The position numbers and the translations under genes are program-made. The notes below the pieces were generated by a model. It saw only the letters and a list, made by a program, of their open reading frames with translations, did no database searches and had not been told where the DNA came from. 36,517 bases of DNA from an uncultured Alteromonas sp. (GTDB taxonomy: Bacteria; Pseudomonadota; Gammaproteobacteria; Enterobacterales; Alteromonadaceae): positions 1-36,517 of the forward strand of contig NZ_CAJXQY010000034.1 of NCBI RefSeq assembly GCF_913058315.1, read 5' to 3'. Every line of letters begins with the position of its first letter. Positions within the stretch are counted from its first letter, which is position 1. This document shows positions 23,992-31,607 of the stretch, piece by piece.

Positions 23992-24783
23992 ATGTACTGG
24001 ACCTGCTTTGTTGGTGTTTTAAAACGGGAACTGCTGAGATTCTGGCAACAGCGCTCGCGACTGATTAGTGCACTGGTGCGCCCTTTATTGTGGCTGGTGG
24101 TGTTTGCGGCAGGCTTTCGTGCCGCGCTGGGGGTAGCGATTATTCCGCCCTATGAAACCTACATCACTTATGAAGTTTATATTATTCCTGGCCTGGCCGG
24201 CGTGATCATGCTGTTTAACGGCATGCAGAGCTCACTTTCTATGGTTTACGATCGGGAAATGGGCAGTATGAAGGTGCTTCTCACCAGCCCCATGCCACGA
24301 CCGTTTTTGCTGGTCAGTAAGCTGTTGGCCGGTGCCTGTATTTCCCTGTTGCAGGTGTATGCCTTTTTCGCCATCGCCTGGCTGCTGGAGGTGGAAGCTG
24401 AACCAATTGGTTATCTGCTGGTCATTCCGGCTTTACTGCTCACCGCTTTGTTACTGGGAGCGCTAGGATTATTGTTGTCGTCTTTTATTAAGCAATTGGA
24501 AAACTTCGCAGGGGTAATGAACTTTGTAGTATTTCCGATGTTTTTCCTTTCTTCAGCGCTATACCCGCTGTGGAAAATGCGCGAGTCGAGCGAATGGTTG
24601 TACTGGATATGCCAGTTCAATCCATTTACTCATGCGGTAGAGCTAATTCGTTTTGCGCTTTATGGCCAGTTTAATGGGCAGGCAGCCCTCATAACCGGTG
24701 TTTGTACGCTGATTTTTACCAGTCTTGCTATTTGGGGTTACGATCCTAAACGTGGCATGGTGAAACGTAAGGTGGGCGGGTAG
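23992..24783 (+). CDS. pedC: ABC-2 type permease, PedC-like
   Basis: This 263-residue membrane protein has about six helices and the ABC-2 family architecture (FVGVLKRELLRFWQQRSR at the start, NGMQSSLSMVYDREMGSMKVLLTSP, and a late NPFTHAVELIRFALYG motif). ABC-2 permeases usually belong to exporters, yet the operon also encodes a periplasmic binding protein, so direction of transport is not obvious from sequence. In P. putida the equivalent PedC is part of a lanthanide-uptake system. The next base after pedB's stop begins this gene. It closes the four-gene set. Confidence 0.87.
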   Translation: MYWTCFVGVLKRELLRFWQQRSRLISALVRPLLWLVVFAAGFRAALGVAIIPPYETYITYEVYIIPGLAGVIMLFNGMQSSLSMVYDREMGSMKVLLTSPMPRPFLLVSKLLAGACISLLQVYAFFAIAWLLEVEAEPIGYLLVIPALLLTALLLGALGLLLSSFIKQLENFAGVMNFVVFPMFFLSSALYPLWKMRESSEWLYWICQFNPFTHAVELIRFALYGQFNGQAALITGVCTLIFTSLAIWGYDPKRGMVKRKVGG

Positions 24784-24896
24784 CTCGCAGATTTAACAAA
24801 CGGATGGATTATCCTGATAGCCGCGTTAAATAAAGGCTAGCTGAATGACAGTACATCCACTAATATAACTTACAGAGCATTAACAGGGTGATAAAA

Positions 24897-25565
24897 ATGG
24901 TAGAAATTCTCGTTGCGGACGACCATCCCTTATTCCAATATGCAATCACCGATTTCGTTGAGCGTAATATTCCGGACACTAAGACCATCAGTTGTATCGA
25001 CCTTGAAGAAGCACTCAATACAGCCGAAGAAAACCCTAACATTGATTTGGTGTTACTCGACCTGAATATGCCAGGCATGGATGGCCTTAACGGTATCGTG
25101 CGTTTTCGTAATCAGTTCCCTGAAATTCCCATTGTTATTGTGTCGGCAGAAGAAGATAAAAACGTCGTGCTGCAGGCATTTACCTATGGCGCGGTAGGGT
25201 TTATCACCAAGTCTTCCAGCTGTGAGCAGATTGTTGGTGCGCTCCAGCAGATACTCTCCGGTCAGGTGTACCTGCCGCCGGATATCATCCGCAATGGCGG
25301 TAGCAGCAAGCCCAAGGAAGATTCGGCTCAACAGCAAATCGATCCTAAGCTGATTGGCGCTTTAACCCGCCGCCAGTTACTGGTGTTTGAGTGTATCGCC
25401 AAAGGGAAGTCTAACAAGCAGATTGCCTATGAACTGAATATCGCTGAAACCACAGTAAAAGCGCACGTGTCGGCCATCCTCACAAAGCTGAATGTCCATA
25501 ACCGCATCCAGGCAGCGCTGTGTGCCGCCAGTATCGATTTTAACCAGTATCTGATGCGCAACTAG
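24897..25565 (+). CDS. LuxR/NarL-type response regulator (AgmR/ErbR-like)
   Basis: This 222-residue response regulator has a receiver domain (acidic pair in VADDHP, phospho-accepting Asp in LLDLNMPGMDG near residue 55, Lys in FITKSS) and a C-terminal LuxR helix-turn-helix (LTRRQLLVFECIAKGKSNKQIAYELNIAETTVKAHV). Regulators of this kind (AgmR/ErbR/PedR1) activate quinoprotein alcohol oxidation genes in pseudomonads, and its place after the ped ABC operon fits that role. ATG 24897 has CAGGG eight bases upstream; an in-frame GTG at 24888 is less likely. The cognate kinase may be the hybrid kinase at 27560-30250. Confidence 0.87.
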   Translation: MVEILVADDHPLFQYAITDFVERNIPDTKTISCIDLEEALNTAEENPNIDLVLLDLNMPGMDGLNGIVRFRNQFPEIPIVIVSAEEDKNVVLQAFTYGAVGFITKSSSCEQIVGALQQILSGQVYLPPDIIRNGGSSKPKEDSAQQQIDPKLIGALTRRQLLVFECIAKGKSNKQIAYELNIAETTVKAHVSAILTKLNVHNRIQAALCAASIDFNQYLMRN

Positions 25566-25593
25566 CTGTTAGCGACTGATAGTGCTTAGTAAG

Positions 25594-25617
25594 CCATGGG
25601 TATCCTGTTGCCCATGG
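25594..25617. repeat. CCATGGG/CCCATGG inverted repeat after the response regulator gene
   Basis: A perfect 7-bp inverted repeat (25594-25600 with 25611-25617) with a ten-base loop lies about 30 bp after the stop codon. There is no T run, so termination is doubtful. Confidence 0.4.
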
Positions 25618-25741
25618 TGTGCTCGATGCTCCTTACTACCAACTTCCCACCTGTGACGTGGTCTTTTATTGCAAGTGCTTTAAAAAACACTGAAGATTAA
25701 GTATTGTTTTGGCCTCGCCCGCTAGCTTTGCAAAGGTTGAT

Positions 25742-26050
25742 ATGGATATCGAAGTCACCAGACCAAAACAATTCACTGATTTTACCCGCAGTTATCGGTT
25801 GCTTGCCGATGGCAAAGAAGTGGCGTTAATCGAACGCGGTACCATACATAGGGTTACTCTGCCGGCCGACAGTAAAATACTCACGGCCTGCATTGACTGG
25901 TGTTACAGCCCGGAATTTGCCGTGAGTGATATTCAGGATAGCCGCATCATAGTCAAAAACGCATTCGCCTCTAACCCACTTAAAGCGCTTTTACTTCCGC
26001 TTTATTACGTGACGTTTGGTAAACATAAGTATCTTAAAATAGAATCTTAA
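25742..26050 (+). CDS. Conserved-looking small protein of unknown function
   Basis: I do not recognise this 102-residue protein. It has alternating short strands in the first half (VTRPKQFTDFTRSYRLLADGKE, then ALIERGTIHRVTLPADSKIL) and a short hydrophobic segment near the end (NPLKALLLPLYYVTFG), so it may touch the membrane. The pattern of a DGKEV followed by a thermally stable strand set suggests a small beta-rich domain. The ATG at 25742 has AAAGG at good spacing; a TTG eleven codons earlier is open but has no ribosome site. It stands alone between the response regulator and the toxin-antitoxin cassette. Confidence 0.55.
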   Translation: MDIEVTRPKQFTDFTRSYRLLADGKEVALIERGTIHRVTLPADSKILTACIDWCYSPEFAVSDIQDSRIIVKNAFASNPLKALLLPLYYVTFGKHKYLKIES

Positions 26051-26095
26051 TGCCTACGCTTATGGACTGTCGTTTTGTAGGACAAGGAGAAATCA

Positions 26096-26140
26096 ATGCA
26101 AGACCATCAGCAAGTTCAGTTGAAGCTCGTGTTCCTATGA
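26096..26140 (+). other. Fourteen-codon mini-ORF with a strong ribosome site, possible gene remnant
   Basis: ATG at 26096 is preceded by AAGGAGA at ideal spacing but the frame ends after 14 codons (MQDHQQVQLKLVFL). It may be the remaining 5' end of a gene cut off by insertion of the cassette that follows, or a leader peptide. I cannot assign a product. Confidence 0.3.
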
Positions 26141-26203
26141 CGTATTAGTTTTTCCAGAATTAGACGTCACTTCAAGTAAAGCCCCATAATAAGAGGTTAG
26201 CCG

Positions 26204-26254
26204 TTGTAGAGTTTATTATGTTCAAAGTGATAGAATAGTATCACTTTGGTATTC
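26204..26254 (+). promoter_or_regulatory. Toxin-antitoxin promoter with palindromic operator
   Basis: A perfect 10-bp inverted repeat CAAAGTGATA/TATCACTTTG (26223-26232 with 26239-26248, spacer GAATAG) ends 22 bp before the antitoxin ATG. Phd/YefM antitoxins bind such palindromes to repress their own operon. TAGAAT (26231-26236) inside the palindrome could be the -10 element. Confidence 0.6.
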
Positions 26255-26270
26255 CTTTGGTGCGGCTCTC

Positions 26271-26528
26271 ATGAAAGTAGAACTAGTTACATCACTTAAA
26301 CGCCAGGCAACTAAGATCCTTGCCGATCTTCATGACACTAAAGAACCAGTGCTAATTACCGAGCATGGTAAGCCATCCGCGTATCTGGTTGATGTCGATG
26401 ATTATGAGTTTATGCAAAATCGATTGGTTATCCTTGAGGGGATCGCGCGAGGTGAACGCGCACTAGCTGACGGTAAAGCGGTAAGTCATGATGAAGCCAA
26501 AGACAAAATGTCAAAATGGCTGAAATAA
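26271..26528 (+). CDS. Phd/YefM-family antitoxin
   Basis: This 85-residue protein fits the Phd/YefM antitoxin family. The N-terminal DNA-binding part shows LKRQATKILADLHDTKEPVLITEHGKPSAYLVDVDDYE, and the acidic, charged C-terminus (VSHDEAKDKMSKWLK) would wrap the toxin. It should neutralise the ParE/RelE protein encoded next and repress the pair through the palindrome upstream. The reading frame overlaps the toxin gene by 13 bp, the common arrangement. Confidence 0.88.
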   Translation: MKVELVTSLKRQATKILADLHDTKEPVLITEHGKPSAYLVDVDDYEFMQNRLVILEGIARGERALADGKAVSHDEAKDKMSKWLK

Positions 26529-26818
26529 TCTGGACTGAGTCCGCGTTATCTGACCTTAATGATATCGCTGAATATATCGCACTAGAAAATATTGTTGCGG
26601 CAAGGCAGTTAGTACAAACGATCTTCTCCAAAGTCGAACGCTTACAAACTTTCCCTGAATCAGGTCGTATTCCACCCGAACTAGAACATTTAATTTATCG
26701 TGAAGTTGTCGTGAATCCATGTCGTGTTTTCTATAAGCAAGATGGTGACAGCGTGTTTATTTTGTTTGTTATGCGCGGGGAGAGAGATTTACGTAAGTTC
26801 CTGTTGAATAAACAGTAA
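26516..26818 (+). CDS. RelE/ParE-family toxin
   Basis: This 100-residue protein belongs to the RelE/ParE superfamily: IIWTESALSDLNDIAEYIA at the N-terminus, FPESGRIPPEL in the middle and YREVVVNPCRVFYKQDGDSVFILFVMRGERDL at the end. ParE members poison gyrase and RelE members cut mRNA on the ribosome. The helical hairpin and the RxxxPEL segment lean to ParE, but this is not certain. It is full length and in frame with its antitoxin. An attC-like element follows the stop codon within 15 bp, so the pair looks like a gene cassette. Confidence 0.87.
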   Translation: MAEIIWTESALSDLNDIAEYIALENIVAARQLVQTIFSKVERLQTFPESGRIPPELEHLIYREVVVNPCRVFYKQDGDSVFILFVMRGERDLRKFLLNKQ

Positions 26819-26831
26819 CCTTTTGGAGTGA

Positions 26832-26945
26832 GGGCTAACAATCTGTTTAAGAGTAATTCGCAACGCGTGGCATTTTCACCATAGGCTGTGGTGTTTCAGG
26901 TAGTATGCGGTGGCGTTGGTATTGCGCTGCTCACACCCTCACAGG
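26832..26945 (+). repeat. Degenerate integron attC (VCR-like) site after the toxin gene
   Basis: Directly after the toxin gene, GGGCTAACAATCTG begins a stretch containing CAACGCGTGGCATTT, nearly identical to the core of Vibrio cholerae repeats as I remember them. It can fold back on itself: CTGT pairs with ACAG, GAG with CTC, CAACGC with GCGTTG, and CACCA with TGGTG at the centre. The expected right-hand core (GTTRRRY) is not intact; GGGAGATACG stands where GGGCGTTAG would be expected. The site is therefore probably a dead relic of an integron cassette. No integrase gene is in the window. Confidence 0.6.
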
Positions 26946-27138
26946 GAGATACGCTTATTTGACCTTCGGCTCAGTTAGGAAAGTTGTGATTACGTCTAGT
27001 CCTATGCGTTCGGTGGTAGTGCCCATGAACGGCAGACGTTGCCGGTATCGCGCATGACGATTTTAGTCGCGCAGAGGGCCCCCACTGGTTATGCTAAGCA
27101 AGCGATGATCATCAACACTTTGGAATTAGGATTAGCCA
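26946..27138. other. Gene-free stretch after the attC-like element
   Basis: I see no gene, strong hairpin or repeat here. It may hold the promoter of the membrane protein gene that follows and remains of further degraded cassette sequence. Confidence 0.4.
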
Positions 27139-27546
27139 ATGGCCACGGATTATTTATCACTGGAATGGCAGACGCTGCAAAACCAATTCGATAGCTATGA
27201 GAAATACAGTCTGCTCATTAAGCTGGTCGCTATTTTTACTACGTCTTTTGCCTTAGGGTTTGAATTTAACCTCTTTGTGCCGGTGTTAATGGTTGGGGTA
27301 TTCTGGTTGCAGGACGGTATCTGGAAAACCTTTCAGGGGCGTTTTGAAAGCCGCTTGCTAATTGTTGAGGCGGCTTTAGCTGCCAATCACAATGAAACCG
27401 GCTGCCAGTTTAATCAGCAATATCAGCAAACCGCTAACAGCGGTGTGGGTCTGATTAAAGAGTACTTAAAACAGTGTCTCAGACCCACAGTAATGTATCC
27501 CTATGTTGTTTTGCTTGGTCTAACTCTGTCTAGTTTATGGTGGTAG
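27139..27546 (+). CDS. Small integral membrane protein of unknown function
   Basis: I do not recognise this 135-residue protein. It has two adjacent hydrophobic stretches (LLIKLVAIFTTSFALGF, about residues 23-40, and LFVPVLMVGVFWLQDGIW, about 43-60), a polar amphipathic middle with a Gln/Asn-rich part (HNETGCQFNQQYQQTANS), and a last helix near the C-terminus (VMYPYVVLLGLTLSSLWW). Two or three membrane spans with a cytoplasmic loop are likely. It converges on the hybrid kinase gene with only 13 bp between the stop codons. Function unknown. Confidence 0.6.
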   Translation: MATDYLSLEWQTLQNQFDSYEKYSLLIKLVAIFTTSFALGFEFNLFVPVLMVGVFWLQDGIWKTFQGRFESRLLIVEAALAANHNETGCQFNQQYQQTANSGVGLIKEYLKQCLRPTVMYPYVVLLGLTLSSLWW

Positions 27547-27559
27547 TAAGTACCAACAA

Positions 27560-30250
27560 CTAGGCTTTTGCATTGGACAACAGGTTAGATAACGCCAGCT
27601 TCATCTTATGAGGCTTCACGGGCTTGTTTAACAGCGAATAGCCCTTTTCCCTGACCATCTGGCGCAGCTCGTTGGTGTAGTTTGCCGTGATCATAATTAC
27701 TGGTGGGTGCGGATCTAAATGCTGGTGAGTAATTTCCAACGCGTCAAAGCCGGTATCGCCATCGTCGAGGTGATAATCTGCGATGATCAGCTGTGGGTCC
27801 AGCTCGGTTAAGAACTCCGGTTCTTGCAATTCTTCCAGGGTTTGTACCGAGGTAATGTTGCAATTCCAGCTGCCCAGCACCGTTTCCATGCCTTTACAAA
27901 TTTCATCGTCGTTATCGATAAGTAAAATTCGCGCCCCTTCGAGTTGATCGTTGAAGCGGTCGATTAACGGTGCTGGAGTCGGTTTAACCCGCTGGGCAAG
28001 CTTATCTGCATAGGGCAGGGTGATGCTGAAGCAGGAGCCTTTGCCCTCTACTGAACGAACATTAATGGTATGGTTCATCACACTGGCGAGCCGTTCTACA
28101 ATGGCCAGGCCTAAACCGAGGCCTTTATCATGACGGCGTTTCTTGGCATCCAGGCGATTAAACTCGTGGAAGATTTCACTCAGTTTGTCCTGCGGGATAC
28201 CAATACCGGTATCAAAAATCTGAATTTGTAAGCCTGCCTTGCGCCGCCTTACGCCTACTAAAATACTGCCTTCGTTGGTGTAGCGAATTGCGTTGCTGAG
28301 CAGGTTGCGCAGGATCCGCGCCAGCAGATAAGTATCTGAATGAACCAGTGTTTGAGTGGTCTTTACTCTCAGCCTGAGGCCTTTACCCTCTGCCTGAGGG
28401 GTAAACTCATTCACCATATTGGTAATTAAGTCGTCGATTTCAAAATCATCCAGAACCGGTTCAATCAATCCGGCCTCAAGCTTTGAAATATCTACCAGCG
28501 CACTGATTAGCGACTCGAGGTTTTCCAGTGAGTAGCTTAATGAACGAATAAGTTTCTGTGCTTCTTCGCCCAATGTCAGATCGTTTAAGGCATCGGCAAA
28601 TAAACGAGCCGAGTTCATGGGTTGCAGTAAATCGTGGCTGGTGGCAGCGAGGAATTTTGATTTCGACTCATTGGCCTGGTCGGCTTCCCGTTTTGCCTCC
28701 AGCAGCTTAATTTCGGCCAGTTGCCGTTCTTCAATTTCGTTGCGTAACTGCAGGTTAATTTCAGAAATCTTTTTGGTGCGCTGATTAACCCGCTGCTCCA
28801 TATAATCATAGGCATGCTTAAGGGCACGGGCGGTGCGGCGCTGCTCGGTAACATCCTGCTCCAGGGCAAAGAAACCAATGACGTTGCGCTGCTCGTCAAA
28901 GTGGGGAATATAGGTTTTATTCGAAATCCGCACGTTATCCGGATCGCGGCTGTGTTCGAGCTCAAAGTTTACGGCCTGACCAAGCATGGCGCGCGCAATA
29001 TGGATGGTGAGTGTCTGATACTCTTTATGGCCAAGCACATCACTGAGGTGATGATTAATAATTTCGTCGCGTGAGCGGTTAAACCACTTTTCAAACTCGC
29101 GGTTGACGAATTCATAGCACAGATCTTTATTAACGTAGGAAATCAGTGCCGGCATAGCATCGGTGATCAGGCGGATACGCTGTTCACTCTCGCGCAGGGC
29201 AATCTGGTTGCGACTGCGTTCGGTAATATCGGCAAAGGTTATCAGTATACCGCCGCCTGGGATAAGGTTACGCCGAACCAGTAATACCAGATTGTCATCG
29301 AGCATCATCTCGACTTCAAGGAAGTCTTTATCGGGCGCTACATCAAACGAAATGGCGCTAAGCAGAGCTTTGGCAAACACGTTTTGTTGCATAAGTTCGG
29401 CAAACACATCACCACGCTTCACGCCGTCATCCGCCAGGCCTAACAGCTCGAAAAAGCGTTGGTTCCAGGTTTCGATTTGTCGTTCAGCGTTAATCAGCAC
29501 AACGCCCTGGGTCATGTTTTCCAGGGTGGCTTTGAGTAGCTCTGCCTGCTCAGCCATGGCGGTCTCGTAGCGGACCTCCTCGGCTAATTTAATATTAGTA
29601 ATATCGGTATACACCACCACCAGACAGTTATCGTTAGTTTTGCGTTCCTGCATCTGGATCCAGGTACCATCGCGCAATTTAAAGATAGTCTGGGCAATCG
29701 GGTCGGGATAGACGCCCACTTTTTTCTGCGCTTTTGCTTTATGATCAACCAGTACCAGCGAGGCCGCGGTAATTTCCTGAAAAGAGGTTTTGCCCAACTC
29801 GTAGGTAATATTGTGCTGTTGCCAGAACTCGGCGCAGCGGCTGTTTACCATTACCATTTTGCGGTCTGCATCGAACAGGGCGAAGGCGTCGGAAATACTC
29901 TCAATGGCGTCACGCAGACGCTGCCGATCCTGTTCGGCCTGGATTTGGCTTTTTTCTGTTTCCCGGCGGGCCAGTTCGAGCTGTTGGTTGGACTCCTCGA
30001 GACGATGCAGGGTCTGCTGCAGGCGGTAGGTGCGCTCTTTTACTTTGTCGGCGAGCATCGCCGCATCTTCGAACGACTGGTAAGCATCACTGTGGTTGCC
30101 CCAGCCCATTTCTACCCGGCGCATCAGCACACGGTTTATTTTCTGCAGCTTCTCGTTTTCGTAGCGCAGCCGTTCGAGCTCATCTTCGCCGGCTATTTCC
30201 GGCGACTCAACGGCTACTTCAGGCGTCAGTGGACTTGAGGTCGGTTTCAA
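27560..30250 (-). CDS. nahK: PAS-containing hybrid histidine kinase (NahK/ErcS'-like)
   Basis: This soluble hybrid kinase of about 896 residues has an N-terminal coiled coil (about 20-110), three PAS-type domains (about 115-225, 240-345 and 360-475), a second coiled coil, then HisKA with AATSHDLLQPMNSARLF (His about 539), an HATPase with NLLSNAIRYT, IFDTGIGIP and GLGLGLAIV, and a C-terminal receiver (Asp in IIADYHLDDG). This is the layout of P. aeruginosa NahK (ErcS'), encoded beside nosP and near the exa/erb alcohol-oxidation genes. The start is probably the TTG at 30250, which has GGAG six bases before it; another TTG lies four codons upstream. It overlaps nosP by about 30 bp. Confidence 0.82.
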   Translation of the reverse strand: MKPTSSPLTPEVAVESPEIAGEDELERLRYENEKLQKINRVLMRRVEMGWGNHSDAYQSFEDAAMLADKVKERTYRLQQTLHRLEESNQQLELARRETEKSQIQAEQDRQRLRDAIESISDAFALFDADRKMVMVNSRCAEFWQQHNITYELGKTSFQEITAASLVLVDHKAKAQKKVGVYPDPIAQTIFKLRDGTWIQMQERKTNDNCLVVVYTDITNIKLAEEVRYETAMAEQAELLKATLENMTQGVVLINAERQIETWNQRFFELLGLADDGVKRGDVFAELMQQNVFAKALLSAISFDVAPDKDFLEVEMMLDDNLVLLVRRNLIPGGGILITFADITERSRNQIALRESEQRIRLITDAMPALISYVNKDLCYEFVNREFEKWFNRSRDEIINHHLSDVLGHKEYQTLTIHIARAMLGQAVNFELEHSRDPDNVRISNKTYIPHFDEQRNVIGFFALEQDVTEQRRTARALKHAYDYMEQRVNQRTKKISEINLQLRNEIEERQLAEIKLLEAKREADQANESKSKFLAATSHDLLQPMNSARLFADALNDLTLGEEAQKLIRSLSYSLENLESLISALVDISKLEAGLIEPVLDDFEIDDLITNMVNEFTPQAEGKGLRLRVKTTQTLVHSDTYLLARILRNLLSNAIRYTNEGSILVGVRRRKAGLQIQIFDTGIGIPQDKLSEIFHEFNRLDAKKRRHDKGLGLGLAIVERLASVMNHTINVRSVEGKGSCFSITLPYADKLAQRVKPTPAPLIDRFNDQLEGARILLIDNDDEICKGMETVLGSWNCNITSVQTLEELQEPEFLTELDPQLIIADYHLDDGDTGFDALEITHQHLDPHPPVIMITANYTNELRQMVREKGYSLLNKPVKPHKMKLALSNLLSNAKA

Positions 30251-31427
30251 TGGGCGCTCCAATCGCTACGCCAGTAAAAGTATGGTTCAAGTGTAACCCA
30301 TTTATTTGCTCACCGTAGGTATTAAATCCGATCATATGATTGGCACGGTAAAGCTCTGACATGGCATCTTCCAACTGGTATTTATCGATTTCAGCGCGGC
30401 GGTGAGTACAGTCAAACCCAATGAGTAAATCAATCTCGCCTACGTTGCGGCGAATATCATTAAGGATCATGGTGGAGTGAGCATGCAGCCCGCTCGACTT
30501 CATCTTGGTCAGCACAATCCCGGCGTCAATGGCGCAGAAAAAAGTCAGGCTTAAATCATCGTTCACCTGCTGGATGCTGCGGATATACAGGTGGTCGCCA
30601 ATTTGCACTGCCAGAGGGTGCATGGCGAAAACTTCTGAGGTTAGTTCCTCGAGCTTTAAGCCGTTTATGCGGCAATACTCCAGCGCAGCCGGTTCGGCAT
30701 TAAACTCTTCCACCACCCGTTGTCCCGGTGCGGTTTGGGTAACCACCAGCTTGTCGTTTTCGGGCGCTAAATGATGGTGGCTGAATACATCAAAATAACA
30801 GTTGGTATTAATCAGCATAAAAACTGCTGCGCTACTGTAAAAGCGACCGTTGCAATAAATCTGGGTATCGACAAAGTGCTGATCATCCCCGGCTGATCCG
30901 CCTACCAGCGGAATATCCTGCATACTCATATTGAGTACATCGATAACCAGCTCTTCCCGAATAGATAAGCCATCCAGTAAGGTCATGCCGAAAGAATGTT
31001 GTTCTACCGGTCCGGGGGATACGGCTTTGCTGCGCAGCTTGTCGAGCATGGAGTTAACCAGCACGTCGGCATCGCGCTCCGAAAAAGCCGCCAGATTTTC
31101 GATCAGCACGGTTTCTACGGCGAAGTGCTGTTTACTGAGGGCAAAGGCGCAGATGGAGTGCTTGCGGCAACCATCGGGCGTTATTTCGCCGGCAGAAGTA
31201 CAGCCAATTACCGGGATGTCGCCAAAATAGCGGTTTAATTCTTTCGACAGTTGTTCCAGCGGATACCGGGTACAACAATAAAAAACGACACATGCTGCTT
31301 CACATGGCGCCAGTGCATTGTAGATGTCCCGTGCTGCAATGACAGGGTCAAGACTTTCCGATCCGGCTCTGGCCACAGAAGGTGAGTCGAAAACTTCAAC
31401 GGTTTGACTAATTTGTTGCGACAGCAT
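30219..31427 (-). CDS. nosP: FIST-domain sensor protein (NosP-like)
   Basis: This 402-residue protein has FIST_N (about residues 35-235, with IPVIGCTSAGEI and later IPLVGGSAGDD) and FIST_C (about 240-390, ending with GFNTYGEQINGLHLNHT). In P. aeruginosa the equivalent NosP binds haem, senses nitric oxide and controls the kinase NahK encoded next to it. The same order and overlap here suggest a sensor-kinase pair. Haem binding cannot be proven from sequence, though several His residues (for example in YFDVFSHHHLAPEN) are candidates. A promoter candidate lies at 31503-31531. Confidence 0.82.
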   Translation of the reverse strand: MLSQQISQTVEVFDSPSVARAGSESLDPVIAARDIYNALAPCEAACVVFYCCTRYPLEQLSKELNRYFGDIPVIGCTSAGEITPDGCRKHSICAFALSKQHFAVETVLIENLAAFSERDADVLVNSMLDKLRSKAVSPGPVEQHSFGMTLLDGLSIREELVIDVLNMSMQDIPLVGGSAGDDQHFVDTQIYCNGRFYSSAAVFMLINTNCYFDVFSHHHLAPENDKLVVTQTAPGQRVVEEFNAEPAALEYCRINGLKLEELTSEVFAMHPLAVQIGDHLYIRSIQQVNDDLSLTFFCAIDAGIVLTKMKSSGLHAHSTMILNDIRRNVGEIDLLIGFDCTHRRAEIDKYQLEDAMSELYRANHMIGFNTYGEQINGLHLNHTFTGVAIGAPIETDLKSTDA

Positions 31428-31502
31428 GGATACTCCCTAAACTCGGGTGACTGGTTGCATTACGCTGTGCCAAAGGGCTGAGATACCAATTCACCGCTGT
31501 CG

Positions 31503-31531
31503 ATTCTATATAATTCACAATTGTTTAACAA
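31503..31531 (-). promoter_or_regulatory. Candidate sigma-70 promoter of nosP-nahK
   Basis: On the minus strand TTGTTA (31531-31526) and TAGAAT (31508-31503) are separated by 17 bases, with an AT-rich spacer. They lie about 75 bp before the nosP start codon. Confidence 0.5.
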
Positions 31532-31607
31532 GATTAGCAAGAGTGATTTACGCACAAAACTCGGCCATTAGTAGCATAAATTGGGCCGTTGGTCATACAA
31601 CTAACGA

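Noticed and set aside
29741-30238. 165-codon plus-strand frame opposite the hybrid kinase gene
   Set aside because: It is antisense to clear PAS/coiled-coil coding sequence, with no ribosome site and no family features.
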